DNA from: an uncultured Ruminococcus sp.
GTDB taxonomy: Bacteria > Bacillota > Clostridia > Lachnospirales > Lachnospiraceae
DNA length: 64,000 nt
NCBI GenBank assembly: GCA_934359255.1
Contig: CAKRLG010000009.1
Span: 1-64,000 of the forward strand
Direction: 5' to 3'
Shown piece by piece: positions 55,730-64,000 of the stretch (the stretch's first letter is position 1; every line of letters starts with the position of its first letter). The notes beneath the pieces are model-generated. The model worked only from the letters and a program-made list of their open reading frames with translations. It did no database searches and was not told the DNA's origin. A program made the position numbers and the translations under genes.

Positions 55730-55758
55730 ATTATACTGTTTTCAGACATTTCTTTCAA
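55730..55758 (-). promoter_or_regulatory. flavodiiron gene promoter
   Basis: Reverse-strand -35 TTGAAA (55758-55753), 17-bp spacer, -10 TATAAT (55735-55730). Confidence 0.75.
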
Positions 55759-55771
55759 GTAATAAACATAG

Positions 55772-55928
55772 GTTAACTGTAACTATTCAGTATCCACTGT
55801 CCCGCGAGGTGTTTTGACATGAATATGTCAAAATCCCGAGACATACAAGCCAAAATGCCATCACCGAAGGTGATTTTTATGCATTTTGGCTCGTAACTGT
55901 GAAGGTACTGAACAGTTACGTTTAACTG
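55772..55928. repeat. complex palindromic element downstream of sigE
   Basis: Outer AACTGTAACTATTCAGTA pairs with TACTGAACAGTTACGTTT. Inside are two hairpins, TTTTGACAT/ATGTCAAAA and GCCAAAATGC/GCATTTTGGC, the latter around TCACCGAAGGTGA. The right end GTAACTGTGAAGGTACTGAA shares ACTGTGAAGGTACT with the palindrome at 18256-18311. No protein is encoded. Confidence 0.65.
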
Positions 55929-55929
55929 T

Positions 55930-56667
55930 TTATTCATAGCGAACAATTTCTTTTTTTAACCGCACCATGATCCTTTTTTCCAGTCTTGAGATGTAGGATT
56001 GAGAAATTCCGAGAAGATCTGCCACCTCTTTTTGCGTTTTTTCTTTCCCATCCGGCTGATTCAGCCCGAAGCGAAGGCAGATGATCATCTTTTCTCTGGC
56101 ATTTAGCTTGTTAATAGCTTTTACCAGAAGCTTACACTCCACCTCGTGCTCCAGATCCCTGTAAATTACATCTTCGTCTGTTCCGAGGATATCAGAAAGC
56201 AGCAGCTCATTCCCATCCCAGTCCACATTCAACGGTTCATCGATGGAGACTTCCATGCGGGTTCTGCTGTTTCTTCTCAGATACATAAGAATTTCGTTTT
56301 CGATACAGCGGGACGCATACGTTGCAAGTTTGATCTTCTTTTCCGGATTGAAGGTATTGATCGCCTTGATCAGTCCGATGGTTCCGATCGAGATCAGATC
56401 TTCCATTCCCACACCGGTGTTATCAAACTTCTGTGCGATATAGACCACAAGGCGCAGATTGTGTTCGATCAGACTTGCCCTCGCCTGCTGGCTGTCCTCT
56501 TTTGTCAGACTCTCTATCACTGCGGATTCCTGCTGAGGAGATAACGGGTTCGGCAGTACATCTGCTCCACCGATATAATACACCTCTCCGGGTTTTCTCC
56601 ACAGCACGCGGGAAAACCCCGGTAACATACGCATACGAAAATGACTGGGTAATGCTGCCTGCATCAT
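55930..56667 (-). CDS. sigE: sporulation sigma factor SigE precursor
   Basis: About 245 residues. It is the early mother-cell sigma factor. The N terminus is the expected pro-sequence (about 25 residues, basic and hydrophobic), followed by [18 protein letters not shown], region 2 ([20 protein letters not shown]) and region 4 ([23 protein letters not shown]). ATG at 56667 has AGGAGG 7 bases upstream; the longer frame runs into spoIIGA. It follows spoIIGA, its presumed processing protease, by 11 bases. Confidence 0.96.
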   Translation of the reverse strand: MMQAALPSHFRMRMLPGFSRVLWRKPGEVYYIGGADVLPNPLSPQQESAVIESLTKEDSQQARASLIEHNLRLVVYIAQKFDNTGVGMEDLISIGTIGLIKAINTFNPEKKIKLATYASRCIENEILMYLRRNSRTRMEVSIDEPLNVDWDGNELLLSDILGTDEDVIYRDLEHEVECKLLVKAINKLNAREKMIICLRFGLNQPDGKEKTQKEVADLLGISQSYISRLEKRIMVRLKKEIVRYE

Positions 56668-56678
56668 AGAATTTCCTC

Positions 56679-57536
56679 CTAACTGTCTATCAGACTTGGA
56701 TGTAAGATCATCTGACAGTCCCCGAAAGCAGAACTGCCCTCCCACGAAAAAGCGACCACCGGAGCGTGGATCACTTTCTGTACTTTTTCATTTTCCAGGT
56801 ACATGGCATCCAGTGTGACTGCTACCAGCAGCCCGCAAGAACAGCCAAGACTGGAATAAGCCAGAAAATGTGGACGCATACGCCGAAACACCAAAGCCGG
56901 TTCCTTTTCTGCCTTTCCCCTCTGAAATTCCTGTAATTTTTCCATCGTATCTGCATCACAAAGCTTTTCCAGAGTTTCTTTTTGAATGATACTTACCGGT
57001 TTTTGCGTGATCGGATCATACAGGCTGTTCCCTGTATCAAAAAAGGCATTTACCTCTGTAATCTGCCCTTCCATCTGCAGCCTTGCCCGGCAGCGGATCC
57101 TGCTTTTTTTTCTCCATTCCCGGTAACGCGGAAGAACAGCAGCATACACAAGGTAGCAGACGGTTCCCGCCAGCAACACGTCTTTGGTCCCGGCAAATCC
57201 CAGGAATCGTTTCAGGACTTCCAGCATACCTCCCATGAGGAATCCTGCTATGTACAGACCGACGATTCCACCACAAAGCCTTCCGGGTGTCCGCAGTCCA
57301 CATCCAAACCTCACCATGATTGTGTTGATTGCCACATATGCCAGTAATGTATTCACCGGAAAGCTGACGGGGAAAAGAATCAACAGACAATAACTCAAAG
57401 CTCCAAAAGCAGCTCCTCCAAGAGAAGTCAATACTCCTGCCCTTCCTCCACACAGTTTTTTTACCAGTCGGAGTAAATAATAATCCATCACCAGATTGGT
57501 AACAAACAGTTCATCCGGATAGATTGTGTAAGACAA
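56679..57536 (-). CDS. spoIIGA: sporulation sigma-E factor-processing peptidase
   Basis: About 285 residues. Five N-terminal membrane segments (about 15-140) precede a cytoplasmic aspartic protease domain with the catalytic DTGN motif ([14 protein letters not shown] near 180). It cuts the pro-sequence from SigE when signalled from the forespore. I chose the TTG at 57536 ([14 protein letters not shown]), with GGGGG 6 bases upstream; the longer frame adds 14 residues including the binding site. It is first in the spoIIGA-sigE operon. Confidence 0.93.
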   Translation of the reverse strand: MSYTIYPDELFVTNLVMDYYLLRLVKKLCGGRAGVLTSLGGAAFGALSYCLLILFPVSFPVNTLLAYVAINTIMVRFGCGLRTPGRLCGGIVGLYIAGFLMGGMLEVLKRFLGFAGTKDVLLAGTVCYLVYAAVLPRYREWRKKSRIRCRARLQMEGQITEVNAFFDTGNSLYDPITQKPVSIIQKETLEKLCDADTMEKLQEFQRGKAEKEPALVFRRMRPHFLAYSSLGCSCGLLVAVTLDAMYLENEKVQKVIHAPVVAFSWEGSSAFGDCQMILHPSLIDS

Positions 57537-57583
57537 AAAGCACCCCCTGTTCCATCTGGAATACTTACTGGAAAACAAGTATT

Positions 57584-57619
57584 ATTATATGGAACAGGAA
57601 GTGCTTATTTTGTCAAAAA
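57584..57619 (-). promoter_or_regulatory. Spo0A-type promoter of spoIIGA-sigE
   Basis: Reverse-strand TTGACA (57616-57611) and TATAAT (57589-57584) are separated by 21 bases, as in the unusually spaced Spo0A-activated sigma-A spoIIG promoter of Bacillus. The sequence TTTTGTCAAAAA (57608-57619, forward strand) overlapping the -35 fits a Spo0A box, and TGTCGAA lies at 57624-57631. Confidence 0.7.
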
Positions 57620-57655
57620 TGGGGTGTCGAACGACAGTTTCGCTCGACACCCCAT
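57615..57655 (-). terminator. terminator of the second GH13 gene
   Basis: ATGGGGTGTCGA and TCGACACCCCAT pair perfectly; on the reverse strand they are followed by TTTTTGACAAAA. The tail overlaps the -35 of the spoIIGA promoter. Confidence 0.8.
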
Positions 57656-57731
57656 TCCTGATTTTTCGCTTTTTCGAAATTATTATACATATTCCTTCCG
57701 GATCAGCGGTATATTTTCTTGTTTTTTATTA

Positions 57732-59390
57732 TTATTTGTAGAGAATTACTCTTGTTTCATATGGCTGCAGAGCACCTGCTACATGGTTTTTGTAGTTTGT
57801 GATCAGCTCTTCGCCTTCTTTTCCTTCGAACAGATCGCAAGGTACTTCTTTGTTTGTGAAGTTACAAGCTACCACCAGTTTCTCATCGCCAAGTGTTCTC
57901 TCGTATGCATAGATATCATCGTTGTCTTCCAGCAATCCGTGGAATACACCTTCTACGATAATCTCATTCTCATGACGCAGCCGGATCAGTTTCTGATAGT
58001 AGTAGAATACACTGTCTTTATCTTCCAGGGCAGCTTTTGCGTTGATCTGTGTGTAGTTTTTATTCACACTGATCCATGGAGTTCCTGTGGTAAATCCTGC
58101 ATTTGCGCTGTCATCCCACTGCATCGGAGTTCTTGCATTGTCACGGCTGACCATCTTCAGGCAGTTCAGCATCTCTTCTTCTGTCATCAGACCGCTCTCG
58201 GTATACTCTTTATATGCGTTGATAGCTTCGATATCTTTGTAATCATCAATGGTTTTGAAATATGCATTGGTCATACCGATTTCTTCGCCCTGATAGATAT
58301 ACGGAGAACCTTTCAGCATATGCAGACAGGTTGCGATCATCTTTGCGGATACCTCACGGTACATCGGGCTGTCATCACCGAATCTGGATACCGCACGTGG
58401 CTGATCGTGGTTATCCCAGTACAGACTGTTCCATGCTTTTCCTTCCAGGTCATTCTGCCATTTGTTCATAACGGCGCGGACTTTTTTCATTTCCGGTTTC
58501 TTAGTGGTCCATTTGCCGTATTTTCCTTCTGTTGTTCCCATGTGTTCAAACTGGAATACCATGTTCAGTTCGCTTCCATCCAGATTTGCATATTTCTTTG
58601 CTTCCTCTGTGGTAACACCTGGTGTTTCACCAACAGTGATCAGATCAAATTTGGAAAGTACACGCTGGTTCATTTCCTGCAGATATTCATGTACATGAGG
58701 TCCGTTGCATACATATGGTGACATATCGCCATGCAGTCCATCACGGATTTCTCCGTCCGGATATGCAGGATCTTTGGAGATCATGCTGATAACGTCCATA
58801 CGGAAACCATCTACACCTTTTTCACACCACCAGGTCATCATGTTAAATACTTCGTCACGTACTACCGGGTTCTCCCAGTTCAGATCCGGCTGTTTTTTGG
58901 AGAAGCAGTGCAGATAATACATTCCTGTTTCTTCGTCAAATTCCCAGACAGAACCTCCGAAGCATGCTCCCCAGTTATTTGGCTCTTTGCCGTCTTTCGG
59001 ATCTTTCCAGATATAGTAATCACGATACGGATTGTCTTTTGATTTTTTGCTTTCCAGGAACCATCTGTGCTCATCGGAGCTGTGGTTTACTACCAGGTCC
59101 ATCACCAGTTTGATGCCTCGTTTGTGCATCTCAGCGATCATCCGGTCAAAGTCTTCCATTGTTCCAAAATCGGTCATGATATCCTGATAATCGGAGATAT
59201 CATATCCATTGTCATCGTTCGGGGATTTATAGATTGGTGACAGCCAGATCACATCAACTCCCAGTTCTTTCAGATAATCCAGATGTTCGGTAATACCATT
59301 CAGATCGCCGATACCGTCTCCGTTGCTGTCTGCGAAACTTCTTGGATAAATCTGGTAAATAACACTACTTTTCCACCATGCTTTGCTCAT
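57732..59390 (-). CDS. GH13 alpha-glucosidase (oligo-1,6-glucosidase type)
   Basis: 552 residues, cytoplasmic. The triad is Asp199 (GFRMDVIS), Glu255 (TVGETPG) and Asp329 (DNHDQPR). SVIYQIYPRSFADSNGDGIGD and VNHSSDEHRWF fit GH13_31. It is closely similar in length and motifs to the GH13 protein at 25861-27513, so the two are paralogues that may differ in substrate. GAGGA precedes the ATG. The AraC regulator is divergent across a 326-base gap. Confidence 0.9.
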   Translation of the reverse strand: MSKAWWKSSVIYQIYPRSFADSNGDGIGDLNGITEHLDYLKELGVDVIWLSPIYKSPNDDNGYDISDYQDIMTDFGTMEDFDRMIAEMHKRGIKLVMDLVVNHSSDEHRWFLESKKSKDNPYRDYYIWKDPKDGKEPNNWGACFGGSVWEFDEETGMYYLHCFSKKQPDLNWENPVVRDEVFNMMTWWCEKGVDGFRMDVISMISKDPAYPDGEIRDGLHGDMSPYVCNGPHVHEYLQEMNQRVLSKFDLITVGETPGVTTEEAKKYANLDGSELNMVFQFEHMGTTEGKYGKWTTKKPEMKKVRAVMNKWQNDLEGKAWNSLYWDNHDQPRAVSRFGDDSPMYREVSAKMIATCLHMLKGSPYIYQGEEIGMTNAYFKTIDDYKDIEAINAYKEYTESGLMTEEEMLNCLKMVSRDNARTPMQWDDSANAGFTTGTPWISVNKNYTQINAKAALEDKDSVFYYYQKLIRLRHENEIIVEGVFHGLLEDNDDIYAYERTLGDEKLVVACNFTNKEVPCDLFEGKEGEELITNYKNHVAGALQPYETRVILYK

Positions 59391-59716
59391 ATGTTTGTCC
59401 TCTTTTCTTTCTTCCGAAAATTTTCTGTATTTTCAGACTCGTTTTCATATATATTCAGGATACTATATTTCTTTTTTCACTTCTTGTAATATATTGCTAT
59501 TTTTTTATACTATATTCACTTCCTGATACTCTGCTTTTGACAGGTATGCAATATCTTCCTGTCTGTTTCTTGATTTTTTCATAAGAAATACACAAAGCAG
59601 AATCATCCACGATATCCCTGTAACCGATTCCCCATCTCTTTCTTTTTTGAAAATCATATGTTATCTTTAGATTATAAAGTTACTCGAATATATTTTAATC
59701 AAAGGACTGTATTGAC
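59391..59716. other. non-coding divergent promoter region
   Basis: No gene is visible. For the GH13 gene, reverse-strand TTACAA (59489-59484), 16-bp spacer and TATAGT (59467-59462). For the AraC gene, TTGAAA (59647-59652), 17-bp spacer and GATTAT (59670-59675). The 150 bases between are A/T-rich without clear palindromes. Confidence 0.5.
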
Positions 59717-60619
59717 ATGAATAGCTTACCTTATCACGAAAGTCACTCTCATGGTGCTCTCGGTCTTCCGTTTCAGGCATACTCTCAGGAAGATCCCTAC
59801 GGGCAATATTTTGTGCCATATCACTGGCATGAGGAAGTGGAATTTATATATGTCACCAAAGGAAGCCTTGTACTTCGTACACAGAATCAGACCCGGATGC
59901 TCCTGGAAGGACATATCTACTTTATCAATCCCGGCACACTTCACGGGCTTTTCGGGAACAGTCAGTTCTCCCATCATTATGCACTGGTTTTCCGGCTGGA
60001 TATGCTGAATTTTCTTCAGACAGATTCCTGCCAGACTTCTTATCTGGCGCCTTTGTGCAACGGGCAATATCTTTTTCCGGACGGTGAAGCACTTGCTCCG
60101 AAACTCACTGCTCAGATTGGCACCCTCATAAAAAAAGCAGCCGACGACTACCGAAACTACGATACATCGCTGACTGCCGCTCTCTCTATCAAAATCGCGC
60201 TGTTACAGATTCTGGAACTGCTGTTTGCCAGCCAGTCCTTCATCCCCGGTGCACAAGCAGGGGAAACTTCCGGTGATGTGAATCCGTTAAAAGCTGTATT
60301 TTCTTATATTGAATCTCATTACGGAGAAAAAATATCTCTGGAAGACCTTGCCGGCACAATTCATATGAACCGGAATTATTTCTGCCGTTATTTTAAAGAA
60401 AAGGTAGGAAAAACACCCTTTTCCTACCTGAATGAATACCGGGTCAACCAGGCGGCCTCCCAGCTGTTCTCCACCCGGCTTCCCATCACTGAGATCGCGT
60501 TAAATGCCGGTTTCGAAAATATGAGTTATTTTATCCGTCAGTTCAGGCGATGCAAAGGCTGTACCCCTTCTGCCTACCGGAATACAGAAAACCCCAAGTC
60601 TCTGCCGATTCCGTTCTGA
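59717..60619 (+). CDS. AraC-family transcriptional regulator with cupin domain
   Basis: 300 residues. The N-terminal cupin-like sensor (about 25-140, PYHWHEEVEFIYVTKGSLVL, GHIYFINPGTLHGLF) is followed by two C-terminal helix-turn-helix motifs (about 195-295, EKISLEDLAGTIHMNRNYFCR and LPITEIALNAGFENMSYFIR). This form usually activates carbohydrate genes. Divergent from the second GH13 gene, which it probably controls (inference). AAGGA precedes the ATG. Confidence 0.9.
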   Translation: MNSLPYHESHSHGALGLPFQAYSQEDPYGQYFVPYHWHEEVEFIYVTKGSLVLRTQNQTRMLLEGHIYFINPGTLHGLFGNSQFSHHYALVFRLDMLNFLQTDSCQTSYLAPLCNGQYLFPDGEALAPKLTAQIGTLIKKAADDYRNYDTSLTAALSIKIALLQILELLFASQSFIPGAQAGETSGDVNPLKAVFSYIESHYGEKISLEDLAGTIHMNRNYFCRYFKEKVGKTPFSYLNEYRVNQAASQLFSTRLPITEIALNAGFENMSYFIRQFRRCKGCTPSAYRNTENPKSLPIPF

Positions 60620-60641
60620 CATTCTGTGCTTGTTTTTTCCG

Positions 60642-61994
60642 TCAGACAGCCACCTGTTTTTTTGTACGGGTTACCCATTGGAACACAATCACAAATAACA
60701 CACCTTTAACAATGGAAGTCGATGACAGTGCCCACCAGATACCGTTCAGTCCCAGCGAAGTCCCTCCGAGAATGATCGCCAGCGGTATCCGGGCACTGGT
60801 AAAGATAATGCTGATCACACTGCAAAGATGTGTCCTTCCCAGTCCGGAAAGTGCTCCTACTGTCGTTGTCTCGATACATAAAAAAGCTTCGCTGAATCCG
60901 ACGATGATCAGATAATCAACCGCTGTGGCAATCGCTTTCGGCTCATGGAAGAAAATATTTGCGATCGGACGCGGAGCACACACAAACAACAGCGTAATGA
61001 AAATTCCCCAGATTCCGACTGTCCACTGAGATGCCCGATATCCTTTCTTTACACGCCCCATCTCTCCCGCACCATAGTTCTGCGCGATAAATGCATTTAA
61101 CGCGGTGGCAAATCCGTCTGCCGTATTCCAGGATATGGATTCAATCTGTCCTCCCACGCGCTGCGTGGCGATGGCTTCCGCTCCAAATGCTGATACCATG
61201 CGGGTGATTACCATCGATATCACGCAGTATGCCATTCCCTGTATCGCAGTAGGAATTCCGATTTTGCAGATCCCGTTCAGATATTCTGCCGGAATTTTTG
61301 CGAACAGAGTAATACCTTTTAATACATTTTCTTTCTTCTGTTTCACAATTCCAAGAATCATGATACTCATAACGATAAACTGTGCCGTTACCGTGGCGAT
61401 GGCTCCTCCTGCCGCGCCCAGTTTCGGAAGCGGTCCCGGTCCGAGAATCAGGAGCGGATCCAGAATCATATTTGTCGCTAATCCGATCAGGTTCGCATAA
61501 AACGGCGTTTTCGAATCTCCCTGTGCCGTATAGATACCCGTCAGCGTCACCGATAAGAACGAAAAGACGATCAGCCCGCAGGCGATCTTCGTATAAATAA
61601 ACGCCGACGCATACGCCTCCGGATCTTCCAGTTTGAAAAATCCGATCATCTGTTTTGTAAAGATCAGTGCAACGATCGCATACAGAATTCCCATAATGGC
61701 TGCCAATTGGATCGCCGCCTGCGCATATCCGTGTGCCCGTTTCTTATCGCCTCTTCCGACGCACTGTGCCACCTGTACCTGTCCGCCCATTCTTGCCATG
61801 GACGCAAACCCCTGCGACAGCCAGGTGAACATACCCCCGACACCGATACCTGCCACTGCCTTCGAACCGAGCAGTCCGATCCAAGCCATATCGGTAATGT
61901 TATATAAAGTCCCCAGAAACGAAGACGCCATGATCGGTATCGCCAGTTTTGTCAGCGTCTTTAAAATAGGACCCTTTGTCAAATTTCCTTCCAC
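60642..61994 (-). CDS. MATE family efflux transporter
   Basis: 450 residues, 12 membrane segments in two MatE repeats. ITDMAWIGLLGSKAVAGIGVGG, ARMGGQVQVAQCVGRGDKK and the second-half GIPTAIQGMAYCVISMVITR are typical. It belongs to a different subgroup from the MATE protein at 53015-54376. Start GTG with AAGGAG about 11 bases upstream. It converges on the AraC gene with only 22 bases between the stops and no terminator. Confidence 0.88.
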   Translation of the reverse strand: MEGNLTKGPILKTLTKLAIPIMASSFLGTLYNITDMAWIGLLGSKAVAGIGVGGMFTWLSQGFASMARMGGQVQVAQCVGRGDKKRAHGYAQAAIQLAAIMGILYAIVALIFTKQMIGFFKLEDPEAYASAFIYTKIACGLIVFSFLSVTLTGIYTAQGDSKTPFYANLIGLATNMILDPLLILGPGPLPKLGAAGGAIATVTAQFIVMSIMILGIVKQKKENVLKGITLFAKIPAEYLNGICKIGIPTAIQGMAYCVISMVITRMVSAFGAEAIATQRVGGQIESISWNTADGFATALNAFIAQNYGAGEMGRVKKGYRASQWTVGIWGIFITLLFVCAPRPIANIFFHEPKAIATAVDYLIIVGFSEAFLCIETTTVGALSGLGRTHLCSVISIIFTSARIPLAIILGGTSLGLNGIWWALSSTSIVKGVLFVIVFQWVTRTKKQVAV

Positions 61995-62009
61995 GTAATT
62001 TTTTTCTCC

Positions 62010-62078
62010 TTACATCATATTTTTCTTTTTGTGCTTTCGCCCACTTTTTGCCCGGACAGTCGCTTTCTGTTCCGGCAT
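62010..62078 (-). CDS. possible 22-residue basic peptide between GNAT and MATE genes
   Basis: ATG at 62078 has GAGG about 10 bases upstream and the frame ends 15 bases before the MATE start, with the MATE ribosome binding site directly after its stop. The product is very basic (about nine Lys/Arg, end GRKHKKKNMM). It could be a leader peptide or chance. I do not recognise it. Confidence 0.25.
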   Translation of the reverse strand: MPEQKATVRAKSGRKHKKKNMM

Positions 62079-62101
62079 CGTAAGTTTTTCCTCTGTTCCT
62101 T

Positions 62102-62704
62102 TTATTTTTCCTCTTGCCACGGTGTCGGATCTTTCTTTAAAAGTTCCGGGAACGGGATTATTGCCGGCTGTTTTTTCTGATGCTCGCCGATTATTTTCTC
62201 CATCCACACCATATTGTACCAGGTATCAAACTTATACCCGCACTGATAAAATTCTCCCACCAGCCGGTATCCCAGATGATGATGAAAATCCATGCTGTTG
62301 CGGTCAAGATGTTCATCCGGCACTTCCGGCACACCAATGCATGCATTCAGATTTGTGATATTCTGCTTTTTCAACACCTGTTCCAGTGCCGCATACATCT
62401 TCTTTCCAAGTCCTCTCTTTTTCTGGTCTTCCCGGATATAGATCGTCGTCTCTACCGCCCAGTCGTAAGCAGCTCGTTCATTAAAAGCTCCGGCATATGC
62501 GTACCCCAGCATCTCCCCCTTTTCTTCCAGTACCAGATATGGGTACTTTGTCAGAATATGACGGATCCGTCCGGCAAATTCTTCCTCCGACGGTATTTCA
62601 TATTCGAATGTGATCGCTGTTTTCTCCACATACGGCGCATAGATCTCCAGAAGTCCTTTTGCGTCTTCCGGCTTTGCCACCCGGATCATCGGCTCTTCTT
62701 TCAT
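62102..62704 (-). CDS. GNAT family N-acetyltransferase, phosphinothricin acetyltransferase-like
   Basis: About 200 residues. IRVAKPEDAKGLLEIYAPYVEKTAITFEYEIPSEEEF-type start, the acetyl-CoA motif EDQKKRGLGKKMYAALEQVL and the C-terminal FHHHLGYRLVGEFYQCGYKFD fit the Pat/MddA group that acetylates amino-group-bearing small molecules such as methionine sulfone or phosphinothricin. The native substrate is unknown. ATG at 62704 with GGAGAGGGG upstream. It lies upstream of the second MATE gene, possibly in one transcript. Confidence 0.86.
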   Translation of the reverse strand: MKEEPMIRVAKPEDAKGLLEIYAPYVEKTAITFEYEIPSEEEFAGRIRHILTKYPYLVLEEKGEMLGYAYAGAFNERAAYDWAVETTIYIREDQKKRGLGKKMYAALEQVLKKQNITNLNACIGVPEVPDEHLDRNSMDFHHHLGYRLVGEFYQCGYKFDTWYNMVWMEKIIGEHQKKQPAIIPFPELLKKDPTPWQEEK

Positions 62705-62879
62705 GCTACCCCTCTCCTTTTTCAAACATATGTTTTATCTTACCATTCCACCGCCCGATATGCAATGCCAATCCGTTTTTCAGCCGTTTTTTCTTATTCT
62801 AATAAATTTTATGATAACCGATAGAATTTTTTTATCATACCGCAAATAATACGAATTAGTTCTTGGTATGCTTTTGTTA

Positions 62880-63004
62880 TATAATTAACACATACATGAT
62901 ACCCAGAGTCAAAAGGTCGGAAGTCTGACGCAAGCTTGCTTACAGGAAGATTTCTGACCTTGGGGCTCACCAAAAACATGAACAGGGCAAAACACTTTTT
63001 GCCC
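62880..63004 (+). promoter_or_regulatory. promoter and structured leader of the OYE-family gene
   Basis: TATAAT at 62880-62885 has only a weak -35. A long hairpin follows (62902-62965): CCCA/TGGG outside, AAGGTC/GACCTT and GGAAGTCT/AGATTTCT inside, with GCAAGCTTGC at the tip. A second hairpin GGGCAAAA/TTTTTGCCC (62985-63004) precedes the GGGAGG by about 20 bases. No known riboswitch matched by eye. The stretch 62705-62879 is A/T-rich and shows no gene. Confidence 0.4.
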
Positions 63005-63037
63005 CATTACCTACAAAAATCTCAGGGAGGTTTCTTT

Positions 63038-64000
63038 ATGAAAAGTAATTACCAGCATATCTTCACACCATTAACTGTGAAAAATATGACCATCAAGAAC
63101 CGTATCACCATGATGCCGATGGGTACCAACTACGGGGAACAGAACGGTGAAATGAGTTTTCTTCATATTAACTATTACGAGCAGCGTGCCAAAGGCGGTA
63201 CCGGTCTGATCATCGTGGAAAATGCCAGTGTAGACTCTCCGCAGGGTTCCAACGGTACTACCCAGCTTCGTATCGATCATGACAATTATCTGCCTCGTCT
63301 GTTCAAGTTCTGTGAAAATATTCACAGATACGGAACCTGCGTTGCCATCCAGATCAACCATGCCGGAGCTTCCGCAGTATCATCCCGTATCAACATGCAG
63401 CCGGTATCCGCATCAGATGTACCAACTAAGGACGGCGGTGATATCCCGCGTCCACTGACCAAAGAAGAGATCCTTGATATCGTGAAAAAATACGGACAGG
63501 CTGCAAAACGTGCACAGATCGCAGGATTTGACGCAGTAGAGATCCATGCAGGACACTCTTACCTGATCAGCCAGTTCCTCTCTCCTACCACCAACAAACG
63601 TACCGATGAATTCGGCGGTTCCGTAGAGAACAGAACACGTTTCTGCCGTATGGTCATCGAGGAAGTAAGAAAACAGGTAGGACCTTTCTTCCCGATCCTG
63701 CTGCGTCTGAGTGCTGACGAGATGGTAGAAGGCGGAAACACCCTGGAAGACACGCTGGAATATCTGGAATATGTACAGAAAGAAGTGGATATCTTTGACG
63801 TATCCTGTGGTCTGAACAGTTCCATCCAGTACCAGATTGATGCCAATTATATGAAAGACGGATGGCGTTCCTACATGCCAAGAGCTGTCAAAGAAAAATT
63901 CGGCAAACCATGTATTTCCATGGGAAATATCCGTGATCCGAAAGTGGCTGAAAAGATCCTGGCTGACGGTGATGCAGATCTGATCGGTATGGGTCGTGGA
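63038..64000 (+). CDS. NADH:flavin oxidoreductase, Old Yellow Enzyme family (partial, runs off the window)
   Basis: The first 321 codons are in the window. ATG at 63038 follows GGGAGG by 7 bases. The product starts MKSNYQHIFTPLTVKN and has the OYE fold: NRITMMPMGTNYG (flavin site), QINHAGASA, the active-site motif EIHAGHSYLISQFLSP with His and Tyr, and TDEFGGSVENRTRF. The end of the visible part, SMGNIRDPKVAEKILADGDADLIGMGRG, binds the FMN phosphate. In Clostridia such genes often continue with an iron-sulfur site and an FAD/NAD domain (2,4-dienoyl-CoA reductase, 2-enoate reductase or BaiCD-like); that part is beyond the window, so the exact type is open. Confidence 0.9.
   Translation, partial: MKSNYQHIFTPLTVKNMTIKNRITMMPMGTNYGEQNGEMSFLHINYYEQRAKGGTGLIIVENASVDSPQGSNGTTQLRIDHDNYLPRLFKFCENIHRYGTCVAIQINHAGASAVSSRINMQPVSASDVPTKDGGDIPRPLTKEEILDIVKKYGQAAKRAQIAGFDAVEIHAGHSYLISQFLSPTTNKRTDEFGGSVENRTRFCRMVIEEVRKQVGPFFPILLRLSADEMVEGGNTLEDTLEYLEYVQKEVDIFDVSCGLNSSIQYQIDANYMKDGWRSYMPRAVKEKFGKPCISMGNIRDPKVAEKILADGDADLIGMGRG

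Noticed and set aside
57624..58721. A 365-residue open frame on the forward strand
   Set aside because: It is the mirror of the GH13 gene at 57732-59390 and has low-complexity Phe/Cys-rich content typical of antisense frames.
62102..62207. The 65-residue reverse frame overlapping the GNAT end
   Set aside because: Most of it is an alternative frame of the GNAT gene; only the last 22 codons, after a separate ATG, deserve mention.

Overview
The window looks like a chromosomal segment of a low-to-mid GC, spore-forming Clostridia, most likely a gut Lachnospiraceae (Blautia, Dorea or Ruminococcus-like). I infer this from gene content and order, not from any database search: sporulation genes (spoIIGA-sigE, sigG, a YlmC-type gene, a SleC-like cortex enzyme), many intracellular glycoside hydrolases, AGGAGG ribosome binding sites, and large intergenic palindromes of the kind common in that family. 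I see no rRNA, tRNA, prophage, insertion sequence transposase or CRISPR array.

Layout. 0.1-5 kb: a secreted SH3/3D-domain wall protein, a SleC-like protein and a FUSC membrane protein. 5-9.4 kb: a GH38 alpha-mannosidase and a GntR-LacI type regulator with matching candidate operators. 9.8-17.3 kb: a reverse-strand core operon (small membrane protein, pyrH, frr, uppS, cdsA, dxr, rseP), followed by a small membrane protein and a CPA2 antiporter. 17.4-25.7 kb: degV, corA, a DUF5721 gene, htrA, luxS, truA, putP and ridA. 25.8-33.9 kb: GH13 alpha-glucosidase, GH2 beta-galactosidase, an ArsR regulator, an alanine-type aminotransferase, nrdR and ylmC. 33.9-50.4 kb: a molybdenum/selenium region. 50.4-64 kb: GH31, a MATE transporter, a flavodiiron protein, sigE and spoIIGA, GH13, AraC, a second MATE transporter, GNAT, and a truncated Old Yellow Enzyme family oxidoreductase at the right edge.

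The most coherent system is the Mo/Se region. A reverse-strand operon yqeB - molybdopterin-binding protein - moaA - MOSC - xdhC - modA - modB - modC is preceded by a TTGACA promoter and a near-perfect inverted repeat resembling a ModE operator. Beside it lie yedF - EF2568-type cysteine desulfurase - DUF3343 - ModE-like DNA-binding protein, then mog - selD, and on the other strand yqeC - moaC. Together these would take up molybdate, start molybdopterin synthesis, activate selenium, and mature a selenium-dependent molybdenum hydroxylase. The hydroxylase itself, moaD, moaE, selA and selB are not in the window. A relBE pair and a frameshifted gene remnant sit between the yedF operon and selD.

The intergenic DNA is also notable. 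Three copies of a roughly 185-bp nested palindrome change sequence in both arms while keeping pairing. There is also one 166-bp MITE-like element and a family of shorter palindromes sharing CGTTCCCGGTAACACG-like or CTGTGAAGGTACTGAACAG-like cores.
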